Shown here: in pieces, positions 17,784 through 25,457 of the stretch
Layout: the number at the start of each line of letters is the position of its first letter
How positions within the stretch are numbered: the stretch's first letter is position 1
Source: Candidatus Neomicrothrix sp. UBA2974
GTDB lineage: Bacteria; Actinomycetota; Acidimicrobiia; Acidimicrobiales; MedAcidi-G1
DNA length: 64,000 nt
Direction: 5' to 3'
Assembly (NCBI GenBank): GCA_002348705.1
Contig: DEAU01000007.1
Location: forward strand, 42,526 to 106,525
Notes under the pieces: model-generated
Seen by the model: the letters and a program-made list of their open reading frames with translations, nothing else
What the model was told of the DNA's origin: nothing
Databases searched by the model: none
Made by a program: the position numbers and the translations under genes

Positions 17784-17887
17784 GCTGAAAAGGTTGACTG
17801 TAGGTAGGTGTTGGCTTCAGGGCCACCCTTTCTCTAGAAAGAGATCCGGCGTTCTCAAGCCGACGTCGTAGTCGCCAACCTTTCAGC
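17784..17887. repeat. Inverted repeat pair between convergent genes
   Basis: GCTGAAAAGGTTG at 17784-17796 is mirrored by CAACCTTTCAGC at 17876-17887, differing by one extra A. Between them lies a small hairpin (CTTTCT, loop CT, AGAAAG). Its position between the convergent ligase and LLM genes suggests a role in bidirectional termination or mRNA 3' end structure. There is no long T-run. Confidence 0.4.
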
Positions 17888-17889
17888 TA

Positions 17890-19005
17890 TCAAAGTCGCT
17901 TCAGCTCAGTTTGCAGCTCGTTCATCGCGTCGAAACTGAAGCGAGCGAGATCCGGATCGCCGAGGCCAGTGATATTCCACATCACCAAATGACGCAAGCC
18001 TGCCGCGTGGTAGCTGGCGATCTCCTCAACCAACTGTTCGACCGTTCCTGCGAACGCATAGTGGGCCGACACCTTTGGTGGAATGGCCTCAATGATTCTT
18101 TCTACCTCTGGGCGGGGGATTCGACTTGGTATGAAGTCGTGGAAACCTCCCTCATTTCCTAGTGGAGGTTCTAGGCCAAGGCCCTCAAAAACCCAGTTGG
18201 GCATGAGGATGCAGAGCATCCGGACCATTTCAGATGCGAGGAGTCGGTTGACCGACTCCTCGTCGGGACCTACTAGTAGATAACCGAGCATGCCGGGCGT
18301 GAAGTTTTCGTCGTTCCTGTTTGCCTCGCGTGCGCTGGCGCGGATCCGCTCGAGAGAATCCCGGTAGGCCTCAGGCGACATCTTCGTGGGTAGCCACCCG
18401 TCGGCATATTGACCAGTCAGAGAAAGCATGCGAGGTCCGTGGGCGGCTAGCCAGATTTCAGGAGGACTGTCGCCATATGGGTCTAAACCCATCACTGCAT
18501 CTTGAAGTCGAAAATGCTTTCCCTCGAAATCGACTGTCTGGTTTCCGGCAGTCATCAAGAGTCGAATGATCTCGAGGCCTTCAGCGAGTTTTGCGACAGG
18601 CTTGTCCCATTCGATTCCGTACGGCTGGATATTGAGTTGTTCTCCGGATCCAAGTCCGAGGATGGCACGCCCCTTGGTCATGTGGTCAAGAGTGAGCATT
18701 GTCTGGGCGATTGAGGCCGGGTGTCGGCGCAAGAGGTCGGTTACGCAGGTCCCTACTCGTATTTGGCTGGTTTGCGACCCGATTGCAGCCATCATCGCGA
18801 ATGGATCCACGTGTACGTGGCTGGAAGGTTGGTGTTTGGCCAAGGGCGTGAAGTCTTCGTTCCACATGGTGTCTGGATGCCAGCCCATTAGATGGTCCGG
18901 CCACCAAAGTGCGTCGTAGCCGAGTTCCTCCATCTTGATGCCCAGGGATATCCCCCGATCCACCGGCGGAATTATCTGCCCTGGAGCACCTAGTTGGATT
19001 TCCAT
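17890..19005 (-). CDS. LLM-class F420-dependent oxidoreductase
   Basis: A 371-aa luciferase-like TIM barrel. Typical segments are MEIQLGAPGQIIPP, LGYDALWWPDHLMGWHPDT, IGSQTSQIRVGTCVTDLLRRHPA, GRAILGLGSGE and PPEIWLAAHGPRMLSLTG. Such enzymes use reduced F420 (or FMN) for hydride transfer or monooxygenation, and resemble F420-dependent glucose-6-phosphate and secondary alcohol dehydrogenases. The ATG at 19005 has GAGAGGA just upstream. The open frame continues for another 41 codons, but that part runs through a strong leader hairpin and is unlikely to be translated. It lies divergently from the TetR gene. Confidence 0.87.
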   Translation of the reverse strand: MEIQLGAPGQIIPPVDRGISLGIKMEELGYDALWWPDHLMGWHPDTMWNEDFTPLAKHQPSSHVHVDPFAMMAAIGSQTSQIRVGTCVTDLLRRHPASIAQTMLTLDHMTKGRAILGLGSGEQLNIQPYGIEWDKPVAKLAEGLEIIRLLMTAGNQTVDFEGKHFRLQDAVMGLDPYGDSPPEIWLAAHGPRMLSLTGQYADGWLPTKMSPEAYRDSLERIRASAREANRNDENFTPGMLGYLLVGPDEESVNRLLASEMVRMLCILMPNWVFEGLGLEPPLGNEGGFHDFIPSRIPRPEVERIIEAIPPKVSAHYAFAGTVEQLVEEIASYHAAGLRHLVMWNITGLGDPDLARFSFDAMNELQTELKRL

Positions 19006-19093
19006 ATTTTCCTCTCTTCCAGACAACTGGCACGGGGCCAACTTTCCTATGAGCCCCGCCAGGCAGCTATAGCGTGGGTCGGTGGGGATGGCG

Positions 19094-19128
19094 TTGGCCA
19101 TAGCTCGGCCTCGCCGGCCTATGGCCAA
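19094..19128 (-). promoter_or_regulatory. Perfect 10-bp leader inverted repeat upstream of LLM gene
   Basis: TTGGCCATAG (19094-19103) and CTATGGCCAA (19119-19128) are exact reverse complements separated by 15 bases, and GGC/GCC inside the spacer can extend the hairpin. On the minus strand it sits about 90 bases before the LLM start, so it could be a leader RNA structure or an operator. It abuts a CGATCG palindrome. Confidence 0.5.
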
Positions 19129-19141
19129 CCGATCGTATTGG
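19125..19141. promoter_or_regulatory. Imperfect CGATCG-centred palindrome, candidate TetR operator
   Basis: CCAACCGATCGTATTGG has CCAA and TTGG arms around CGATCG, offset by one base. It resembles the exact palindromes before the thiolase and FAD-oxidoreductase genes (core CGAYCG) and lies in the divergent promoter region of the TetR gene, consistent with autoregulation. This is a weaker match than the other two. Confidence 0.35.
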
Positions 19142-19353
19142 GACTAGTCAAGTACTCCGACTAAGTTGACCTATATCTCATATCCAAATTGGCTACGCCC
19201 AATCTGCGAAGCGAAAGCATTCGGCTTTGGGAGTCCCATTGCGCGACTCAGTGTTGCGTCTGGTCGTGAGCGAGTCATTTCTCTTGACTTCGGACTGTTG
19301 CCTGGCTCGTTGGTGGGCGCCGACCGGGATTGATGATCAGGGAAGCTGCTCCG

Positions 19354-20031
19354 ATGACTAAGGCTGCTCGAAAGGCTGACAAGGAAAGTTCAGCTTCGAA
19401 TAACAGGCTGGAATCTATCTTGGATGCGGCTGCCCGGATGTTCCACGAGAAGGGCTACGCCGCCACTTCGACGCAAGACATCGCAAATGAAGTCGGCCTT
19501 CTAAAGGGGTCGATTTATTACTATATAAATAGCAAAGAGGACCTACTTTTTCGAATCATCGAAGAGTCCCACGAGGGTGCGCTCCGGGCAATCTCGACTG
19601 TTTCGCATCTTGATGTGAGTCCGCTAGCTCAGGCGTATTCGCTTGTTAATACGCACGTTCAGGTCTTCCACGACGACTTGGTGAAGCATTCAGTATTTTT
19701 TCGGGAGTTTCGCTCGCTGTCGGATGATCGCAAGGAGATTATTCGTGGAGCGGGGCACGCCTATTCGCTGTTTCTTCGCAGCATCATTGAGAAAGGCCAG
19801 GCGGGTGGACAGATTGATTCTGAATTGAACGCGCGGATGGCGACAGCGGGAATAGTGGGCATGTTGAATTCAATGTCATTCTGGTACCAGGAAAAAGGGT
19901 CCTGGAAGCCTGAAGAAATTGGAAATCAATTTGGCGAACAGGTCATTCTGGGGCTCGTAAGTGAAGGATATTTAGCTGATAGTGGTGGCCGGACCTCTTT
20001 GCTTGAGGCGATACGTGGAGAGTTGGGATAG
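19354..20031 (+). CDS. TetR-family transcriptional regulator
   Basis: A 225-aa regulator. Residues about 18-65 are a TetR helix-turn-helix: RLESILDAAARMFHEKGYAATSTQDIANEVGLLKGS followed by IYYYINSKEDLLF. The remainder is a helical ligand-binding domain typical of FadR/KstR2-like repressors that bind acyl-CoAs. I prefer the ATG at 19354, with AGGGAAG eight bases upstream, over ATG 19333 or TTG 19330. Its position at the head of the island and the similar palindromes upstream of several operons suggest it controls the catabolic genes; that is inference. Confidence 0.88.
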   Translation: MTKAARKADKESSASNNRLESILDAAARMFHEKGYAATSTQDIANEVGLLKGSIYYYINSKEDLLFRIIEESHEGALRAISTVSHLDVSPLAQAYSLVNTHVQVFHDDLVKHSVFFREFRSLSDDRKEIIRGAGHAYSLFLRSIIEKGQAGGQIDSELNARMATAGIVGMLNSMSFWYQEKGSWKPEEIGNQFGEQVILGLVSEGYLADSGGRTSLLEAIRGELG

Positions 20032-20159
20032 AGCTAGTTGATTGGTTTCATTCCTTAATAGAAATCTGAAATGAACTGATGTTCGCGAATAAAGGTGACA
20101 TGACCCGTTCCGCCACTGAGTGGATTTTCTGTATTTCTGAATGAGAGGCGTAAGCCGAA

Positions 20160-20912
20160 ATGGATGGTGCTGCACTCGTAGTTGGTGGTAGTGGTGCGAT
20201 AGGTGGAGAGATCTGCAGGGCGATTGCGGCACTCGGCATGGACGTCGCACTTACTGCACGCTCGAATGCCGAGTCAGCTGAACACGTGGCATCCGAGGTC
20301 GAAGGTCTTGGCAAGCGAAGTCTGGTGATGCGTGCAGACATCAGTTCTCCAGAGACACTTGGTGAAGCGGTTCAAGGCACGGTCGACGAGTTCGGTTCCT
20401 TGGACTGTCTTGTTTATGCAGCTGGGCTGCTGCCTGATCAGATGTGGTGCAGCACGATCGATTTTGAGAAGTATGGAACCCACTTGTCGTCTGAAGCGGT
20501 CGGTTGTTTTGCCAGCATCAACTACGCGATTCCCCATCTGAGAGAAACCGCTGGTTCGATAGTCGCCGTCACCTCAGTAGCTGTGCGTCGCCATGTTCTC
20601 CGAGATGTCCTTTCGGCATCTCCCAAGGCTGCGATGGAAGTCGTGATTCGCAGCATTGCGGCTGAGGAGGGGCGGTACGGGCTACGCGCCAACGCAGTAG
20701 GTGTGGGCCTTCTTGCCGACGGGATGGCAAGGCAGCTTGTCGATTCGGGGGCGATTACGCCGGAGGCCATGGAGGAGACGGAAGCTGGTTTGCCGATGAG
20801 GCGCTTCGGCAAGGCGGCTGAGATTGCCGGAGTCGTAGCATTTCTCGTCTCTCCGGCAGCGTCCTATGTCACAGGACAGGTGATTGACGTTGATGGCGGC
20901 TATTCGATCTGA
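20160..20912 (+). CDS. SDR-family protein lacking the catalytic tyrosine
   Basis: A 250-aa Rossmann protein of the classical SDR type. It has the nucleotide loop VVGGSGAIGGEI, an AAG segment in YAAGLL, Ser139 in VTSVAV, the C-terminal YVTGQVIDVDGGYS, and normal length. The usual Y-x-x-x-K reads S152-A-S-P-K156 (segment LSASPKAAME), so lysine is kept but tyrosine is replaced by serine or shifted. It may be a non-reductive SDR, such as a dehydratase or structural partner, or use another acid. It stands between the TetR gene and the thiolase operon. Confidence 0.82.
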   Translation: MDGAALVVGGSGAIGGEICRAIAALGMDVALTARSNAESAEHVASEVEGLGKRSLVMRADISSPETLGEAVQGTVDEFGSLDCLVYAAGLLPDQMWCSTIDFEKYGTHLSSEAVGCFASINYAIPHLRETAGSIVAVTSVAVRRHVLRDVLSASPKAAMEVVIRSIAAEEGRYGLRANAVGVGLLADGMARQLVDSGAITPEAMEETEAGLPMRRFGKAAEIAGVVAFLVSPAASYVTGQVIDVDGGYSI

Positions 20913-20942
20913 CACTGGTGGTAGCAGGCGAGGAAATGTGAT

Positions 20943-20958
20943 TCAAACGACCGTTTGA
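20943..20958. promoter_or_regulatory. Near-perfect palindrome, candidate TetR operator of thiolase operon
   Basis: TCAAACGACCGTTTGA: arms of seven bases match exactly around a central AC. It lies 83 bases before the thiolase start. The arms CAAACG/CGTTTG are identical to those of the palindrome at 23917-23930. Confidence 0.6.
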
Positions 20959-21041
20959 CTCAAGATCCCGTGGCCCTATGATCTGCCTGAGTTCGGACTC
21001 GATGTTTGAAGACGACGGATCGTTGGGCTGGAGGATGGTAA

Positions 21042-22187
21042 ATGTCTGAGGCGTTCATTGTCGATGCTGTTCGTTCGCCTATGGGCCGATTTCGCGGCGG
21101 GTTGAGTGAGTTTCACCCCGTTGATTTGGGCGCTGAGGTGATTCAGGGTTTGATGGAGCGTGTCGCAGTAGATCCGGCAGACGTTGACGACGTCATCTGG
21201 GGATGTGTCGGGCAGATCGGCGCTCAGGCATTCAACGTCGGCAGAAACTGTTGGTTGGCCGCTGGTTTCGACGAAGGTGTTCCAGCGGTGACTCTGGATA
21301 GGCAGTGCGGCTCGTCCCAGCAGGCCGTGCACTTTGCTTCTCAGGCGATTCGGTCGGGGGACATGGACCTGGTCGTCGCTGGTGGCGTTGAGGTCATGAG
21401 CCTCGTGACCCTCAATAGCCAGGCAGATGTAGGACCCGATCTTGGTATGAGCTATCCGTTTGACGCCGATCGCTGGACAGGACGGTTCGGCGATCAGGTC
21501 ATCCACCAGTTCAGGGGAGGGAACCTCATTGCTGAACAGTGGGAGATAAGCGCAGATCAGATGAACCAGCTAGCTCTGAAGAGTCATCAATCTGCCAGTA
21601 GCGCGTGGTCCGAGGGTCGTTTCGACTCGCAATTTCTTGAAGTGAACGGGGTGTTGCGCGATGAGGGGATTCGAGACACCACGATCGAGAAGATGGAGTC
21701 GCTCACTCCGTTCAGCGAATTCGGCCCACTGACCGCCGCTATGTCGAGTCAGCTGACTGATGGATCAGCTGCCATTCTCGTTGCCTCCGAAGAGGCAGTG
21801 GAGAAATACGGGCTAGAGCCGATGGCTCGTATTCATACTGCGGTGGTTACCGGAAGCGATCCGGTTCTGATACTGACTGGACCTATTCCCGCTACGAGAA
21901 AGGCTATGGAGAAATCGGGGTTGGAACTTGACGAGATCGGTCTGTTCGAGTGCAACGAGGCCTTTGCGTCGGTCGTGTTGGCCTGGCAGAAAGAGATCGG
22001 GGTGGATCCAAGTCTCGTGAACGTCAATGGCGGTGCGATTGCTCTAGGGCATCCACTAGGTGCGAGTGGTGCTCGCCTCATGACTACTTTGGTTCATGAA
22101 ATGGAGCGGACAGGGACCAGGTACGGGTTGCAGACCATGTGCGAGGGTGGCGGGCTTTCTAACGCCACGATTCTTGAGTTGGTCTAG
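21042..22187 (+). CDS. Thiolase (acetyl-CoA acyltransferase)
   Basis: A 381-aa thiolase. The nucleophilic cysteine is in LDRQCGSSQQAVHFA, the NGGAIALGHPLGASGAR motif supplies the catalytic histidine, and the second cysteine is in TMCEGGGLSNA. It cleaves a 3-oxoacyl-CoA to acetyl-CoA (or propionyl-CoA) and a shortened acyl-CoA. In the sterol lower pathway FadA6 plays this part, but thiolase subfamilies cannot be separated here by eye. A palindrome lies upstream, and a VOC-family gene follows 44 bases later. Confidence 0.92.
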   Translation: MSEAFIVDAVRSPMGRFRGGLSEFHPVDLGAEVIQGLMERVAVDPADVDDVIWGCVGQIGAQAFNVGRNCWLAAGFDEGVPAVTLDRQCGSSQQAVHFASQAIRSGDMDLVVAGGVEVMSLVTLNSQADVGPDLGMSYPFDADRWTGRFGDQVIHQFRGGNLIAEQWEISADQMNQLALKSHQSASSAWSEGRFDSQFLEVNGVLRDEGIRDTTIEKMESLTPFSEFGPLTAAMSSQLTDGSAAILVASEEAVEKYGLEPMARIHTAVVTGSDPVLILTGPIPATRKAMEKSGLELDEIGLFECNEAFASVVLAWQKEIGVDPSLVNVNGGAIALGHPLGASGARLMTTLVHEMERTGTRYGLQTMCEGGGLSNATILELV

Positions 22188-22230
22188 GACTTCAGAAATC
22201 CAATTTCACTGAGTTAGAAGGAAGACAGCC

Positions 22231-22767
22231 ATGGGAATACATATTGACCATATTTCGCTCTTGGTTTCTGATCTAGATAAGGCCTATGAAGACTGGGAGC
22301 ACATCCTCAGCGTCCTGTCACCGGAGCACACCATTTCTGTGACTAGGGGAGAGGGCAAGGATGATGTCGACGGGACTCCCATGGAATGGGTCACCTTCCA
22401 GAATCAAGATCCGACTGGGGTATCCATACAGCTTTGGTCTCCAGCAGAACCAGGCCACTGGCCAGACAAGGTCCTAGCCAAGAAGGGTGAATACGTCCAT
22501 CACATCGCTTTTTGTTCAGACAACTTCGACAAGATGATCGATGATTGCCGAGAAGCCGATATCCCTCTGGTTCTTGAAGAACCCTCTAATCCCAATACGC
22601 AGCCTTGGTTGAAGTGGAACTTCATTTCTCCCGAAAAGGCGCATGGGCCGCTCATCGAGTTGGCAACCCGATATCTCGCAGGAGGAGAGAATTGGCTTCC
22701 TCATCCTGGGAACGCGGAGAACTCTGAACTATTGGGAGAGCTCGAAGATCGATTCGTAGCCGAATAG
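22231..22767 (+). CDS. VOC-family (glyoxalase/methylmalonyl-CoA epimerase-like) protein
   Basis: A 178-aa vicinal oxygen chelate protein: IHIDHISLLVSDLDKAYEDW at the start, a second module EYVHHIAFCSDNFDKMIDD, and a late GPLIELATRY with a metal-ligand-like glutamate. Metal ligands would be His5, His98-99 and Glu150-155 by family pattern. Epimerisation of an alpha-methyl acyl-CoA is a plausible role beside a thiolase. GAAGGAAG precedes the ATG. Confidence 0.8.
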   Translation: MGIHIDHISLLVSDLDKAYEDWEHILSVLSPEHTISVTRGEGKDDVDGTPMEWVTFQNQDPTGVSIQLWSPAEPGHWPDKVLAKKGEYVHHIAFCSDNFDKMIDDCREADIPLVLEEPSNPNTQPWLKWNFISPEKAHGPLIELATRYLAGGENWLPHPGNAENSELLGELEDRFVAE

Positions 22768-22796
22768 CCGATAGTTAGTTCGCGTCGTCTTTCTGG

Positions 22797-22814
22797 TCAG
22801 ACTTAGCCGTCTGA
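22797..22814 (+). terminator. Hairpin after the thiolase-VOC genes
   Basis: TCAGAC, loop TTAGCC, GTCTGA: a perfect 6-bp stem followed by TTTATG. It lies 30 bases after the VOC stop and about 30 bases before the next start, so it may attenuate read-through; an operator role is also possible. Confidence 0.4.
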
Positions 22815-22846
22815 TTTATGAGCATCGAAGTGCTGGTATCGCGCTG

Positions 22847-23857
22847 ATGAAGGTCGGTGTCACGATGCCGGTCGAAGACGGTCTCTCTGCACGAGACTTC
22901 GTTCGTATTGCGGTTGAGGCAGAAGAACTCGGATACGACGCGGTTTTGTGCGGCGAGATCTCGGGCGCCGAGGTCATGGCGACCCTCGGGATGATGGCTG
23001 CTAGCACCAGTCGAGTCCGACTGGCGTCCGGCATCATTCCTACTACTACTAGGTCGCCAGTGCTGGCGGCCATGGGATTTGCGACCCTCTCATCGATGGC
23101 CCCGGGACGGGTCGTCGCGGGACTGGGGGCTTCAAGTCCCATCGTGGTTAGTGAGTGGCATGGCCGTGATTTCATGAAGCCTCTGACTACTACCCGAGAT
23201 TTCATCGAGATATTTCGTCGGGCTATAAGCGGCGAAAAAACTTCCATAGAGACTGAAACTCTTCAGACCAAGAACTTTCGTCTGACCATTGATCCAGAAT
23301 CTGAGCTACCGATCTGGCTTGCTGCGATTAACGACCGAATGCTCCGACTTGCTGGGGCTGTGGCCGATGGAGTGTTCCTCACGTGGTGCCCTCCTTCTGA
23401 AGTTCAGCAGAAAGTCGATCTTGTTCGCTCAGGCGCGATTGATGCGGGCCGTGATCCCTCCGACATTGAGATCGTTCTGTCGTTCTGGGGCTTTGAAGGC
23501 AGAGGCGAGGATGTAGCTGTTGTTCGGGAACGGTGCCGTCGTTCGGTTCTTGCCTATGCGATGGTTCCAACCCACCAGTCGGCTTTTCTCCAGGCTTTTC
23601 CGACACTCTTCGAAGCGGCGACGGCGTGGGAGGCCGGAGACCGTCGAAGAGCTCTCGAACTCACGGGTGATGATGTGCTGGATGCGATGTGCCCAATTGG
23701 ACCAGAGGGGATCGTCGCAACTCGAGTGGCCCAGTACGTCGAGGCGGGTGTTGACCTACCAGTTGTCTTCTTGGTGGGGCCAGGGCATTCCGGTCCTGAA
23801 CCTGCAATTGAAACGATGCGCTCGGTTTCTAGGGGTCTTGCCCTCGAGTCTGCATAG
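22847..23857 (+). CDS. LLM-class flavin/F420-dependent oxidoreductase
   Basis: A 336-aa luciferase-like enzyme: MKVGVTMPVEDGL, AEELGYDAVLCGE, TSRVRLASGIIPTTTRSP, GRVVAGLGASSP and ELPIWLAAINDRMLRLAG. Sequence resembles F420-dependent mer-like oxidoreductases. It probably oxidises or oxygenates an intermediate of the pathway. No good ribosome site is seen before the ATG. It belongs to the plus-strand run from the thiolase onward. Confidence 0.85.
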   Translation: MKVGVTMPVEDGLSARDFVRIAVEAEELGYDAVLCGEISGAEVMATLGMMAASTSRVRLASGIIPTTTRSPVLAAMGFATLSSMAPGRVVAGLGASSPIVVSEWHGRDFMKPLTTTRDFIEIFRRAISGEKTSIETETLQTKNFRLTIDPESELPIWLAAINDRMLRLAGAVADGVFLTWCPPSEVQQKVDLVRSGAIDAGRDPSDIEIVLSFWGFEGRGEDVAVVRERCRRSVLAYAMVPTHQSAFLQAFPTLFEAATAWEAGDRRRALELTGDDVLDAMCPIGPEGIVATRVAQYVEAGVDLPVVFLVGPGHSGPEPAIETMRSVSRGLALESA

Positions 23858-23916
23858 ATGGCTGGGGGCTCAGTCAGTTTGCTGTGCGAAAGCCCCTGAC
23901 GGTACTGTTCTACAGA

Positions 23917-23930
23917 CAAACGATCGTTTG
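23917..23930. promoter_or_regulatory. Perfect palindrome, candidate TetR operator of the FAD-oxidoreductase operon
   Basis: CAAACGATCGTTTG is an exact 14-bp palindrome, 95 bases before the start of the flavoprotein gene at 24026. It shares its arms with the 20943-20958 site, and the distances to the next start (83 and 95 bases) are similar. Confidence 0.65.
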
Positions 23931-24025
23931 GTTGGTAGCCGGACCGTTGAAATTCCAGTCAGGAACGGACCCGGTCAGGCTCCATCCTTATTGGACTCAG
24001 TTGAGGATTAGAGGGGTCGTAGTCG

Positions 24026-25411
24026 ATGAGTAAATGCGACGTCGTCGTTATCGGAGCGGGGGCAGCAGGTCTATCCGCGGGAGCCCTACTCGCAGCTGAG
24101 GGAAAGTCGGTTCAGGTTCTGGAACGTTCGCCACACCTCGGTGGTCGCGCGTTGGCAGTTGAGGATGAAGGGTTTGCGGTAAACCTCGGCGGGCACCTGA
24201 TCGAGGATGCTGGTTCCGGGATAACCAAGGTCTTCGAACACGTCGGCAAAGAGCTGATCCATGGGTCAGTGTCCAAGGAGATGCCGGTTTGGGATAACGA
24301 GAAAAGAAAATGGGGTTCCATCCGTGATCGCATGCCAAACAAGACAGAGGTCAAGAAGGTAATCAAGGCACTGACTGAGACTTCCTGGGACGAATTAGAA
24401 GAGTGGGACGATCGCCCACTGCGTCAATGGCTGCTGCAGCACACGAGCGATCAGGGAGTCATCGACCTATACGAGTTCATCTCGGTTCTTGAATGCCTGA
24501 CCGATGAATGGTGGGACCATTCAGCCAGCGACAACCTCTGGGTTCGCAAGATGCACTATGAGGAAGCCCGAATGGCTGCCTATTCCTGTTGGCCAGGCCA
24601 GGGTTGGGCACAGTTGTGGCAGGACCTTGCCGATGCGATCACTGAGCGTGGTGGAAGCGTTCGTCTCAATACCTCCGCCGGTCGGGTCCTGATCGAAGAT
24701 GGGAAGATCCTGGGCGTCACCATTCCGCATGAGGCCAGCGTTCCAAATGCCTATGACGATGGAGAAGTCATCGAAACTGATTGTGTGATTTCGACACTTC
24801 CCGTCTGGGATGTATTCAAAGTGGTGCCGGAATCCGCGCTGCCGGATTGGTACTCGCAGCAGATCCGATACTTGAGCCAAGATCGCTGGCGGGTGTCATG
24901 GCTCAACCTCTATATCGCCACCGAGGAGCCAGTCACGATGTGGGATCCGAAGGAGCTGGCCACCTGGACAGCGACTCCCCACAGTGAAACCCCTGGTTAC
25001 ATGTACGACCAGGCCGCCATGGATCCAGATTCCTTTCCAGATGGAGTTCATCTTCACTGCATGGGTGGTGTGATCCCTGGGGCATTGGCTCGGGACACTG
25101 ACTATGTGCGAGACATGTTCGATCGCTTTGAGGCCGGGATCTATGAGATGTATCCCGGCCTTAAGAACAGTGTCTGGAAGCGGAGGGGTCTGGTCTTTGA
25201 CCCTGCCTTTGGAGTGATTCAAAAGCCGATGTTGGTGGGTTCTTTTCGGCCAGATTGGCGAGCCCCAACGGTTGATGGTCTTTACTTTGCGAGTGAAACC
25301 TTCAAGAGTCGCGGAATCGGGACGGACCGTTCGGCCCGAGCTGCTCTTTCCTGCGTCGAGCACTATCTAGGTCGCCGGATAGCTACCTTTGGAGATGGCT
25401 GGCGTTATTGA
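24026..25411 (+). CDS. FAD-dependent oxidoreductase of the phytoene desaturase/amine oxidase type
   Basis: A 461-aa flavoprotein with the ADP-binding fold VVIGAGAAGLSAGALLAAEG and the ERSPHLGGRA motif at the N-terminus. The C-terminal FAD contact is RAPTVDGLYFASETFKSRGIGTDRS. Members desaturate or oxidise hydrophobic substrates such as carotenoids. Here it probably oxidises a ring-containing acid or its CoA ester. GAGGGG lies just upstream of the ATG, and it heads a long operon that continues through the acyl-CoA dehydrogenase, SDR and IpdAB-like genes. Confidence 0.82.
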   Translation: MSKCDVVVIGAGAAGLSAGALLAAEGKSVQVLERSPHLGGRALAVEDEGFAVNLGGHLIEDAGSGITKVFEHVGKELIHGSVSKEMPVWDNEKRKWGSIRDRMPNKTEVKKVIKALTETSWDELEEWDDRPLRQWLLQHTSDQGVIDLYEFISVLECLTDEWWDHSASDNLWVRKMHYEEARMAAYSCWPGQGWAQLWQDLADAITERGGSVRLNTSAGRVLIEDGKILGVTIPHEASVPNAYDDGEVIETDCVISTLPVWDVFKVVPESALPDWYSQQIRYLSQDRWRVSWLNLYIATEEPVTMWDPKELATWTATPHSETPGYMYDQAAMDPDSFPDGVHLHCMGGVIPGALARDTDYVRDMFDRFEAGIYEMYPGLKNSVWKRRGLVFDPAFGVIQKPMLVGSFRPDWRAPTVDGLYFASETFKSRGIGTDRSARAALSCVEHYLGRRIATFGDGWRY

Positions 25412-25457
25412 GTTGAAGTAGAAGTTCTATAGCCCCCTTTGTGTCTGAGGAATCAAA

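Larger units (their letters stand above)
19006..19353. other. Divergent control region between LLM and TetR genes
   Basis: About 350 bases with no convincing gene between two divergent starts. It contains a perfect 10-bp inverted repeat (19094-19128) and an adjacent imperfect palindrome built on CGATCG (19125-19141), both listed separately. The rest shows nothing recognisable apart from a TTGACC box at 19166-19171 without a clear -10 partner. Confidence 0.55.
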
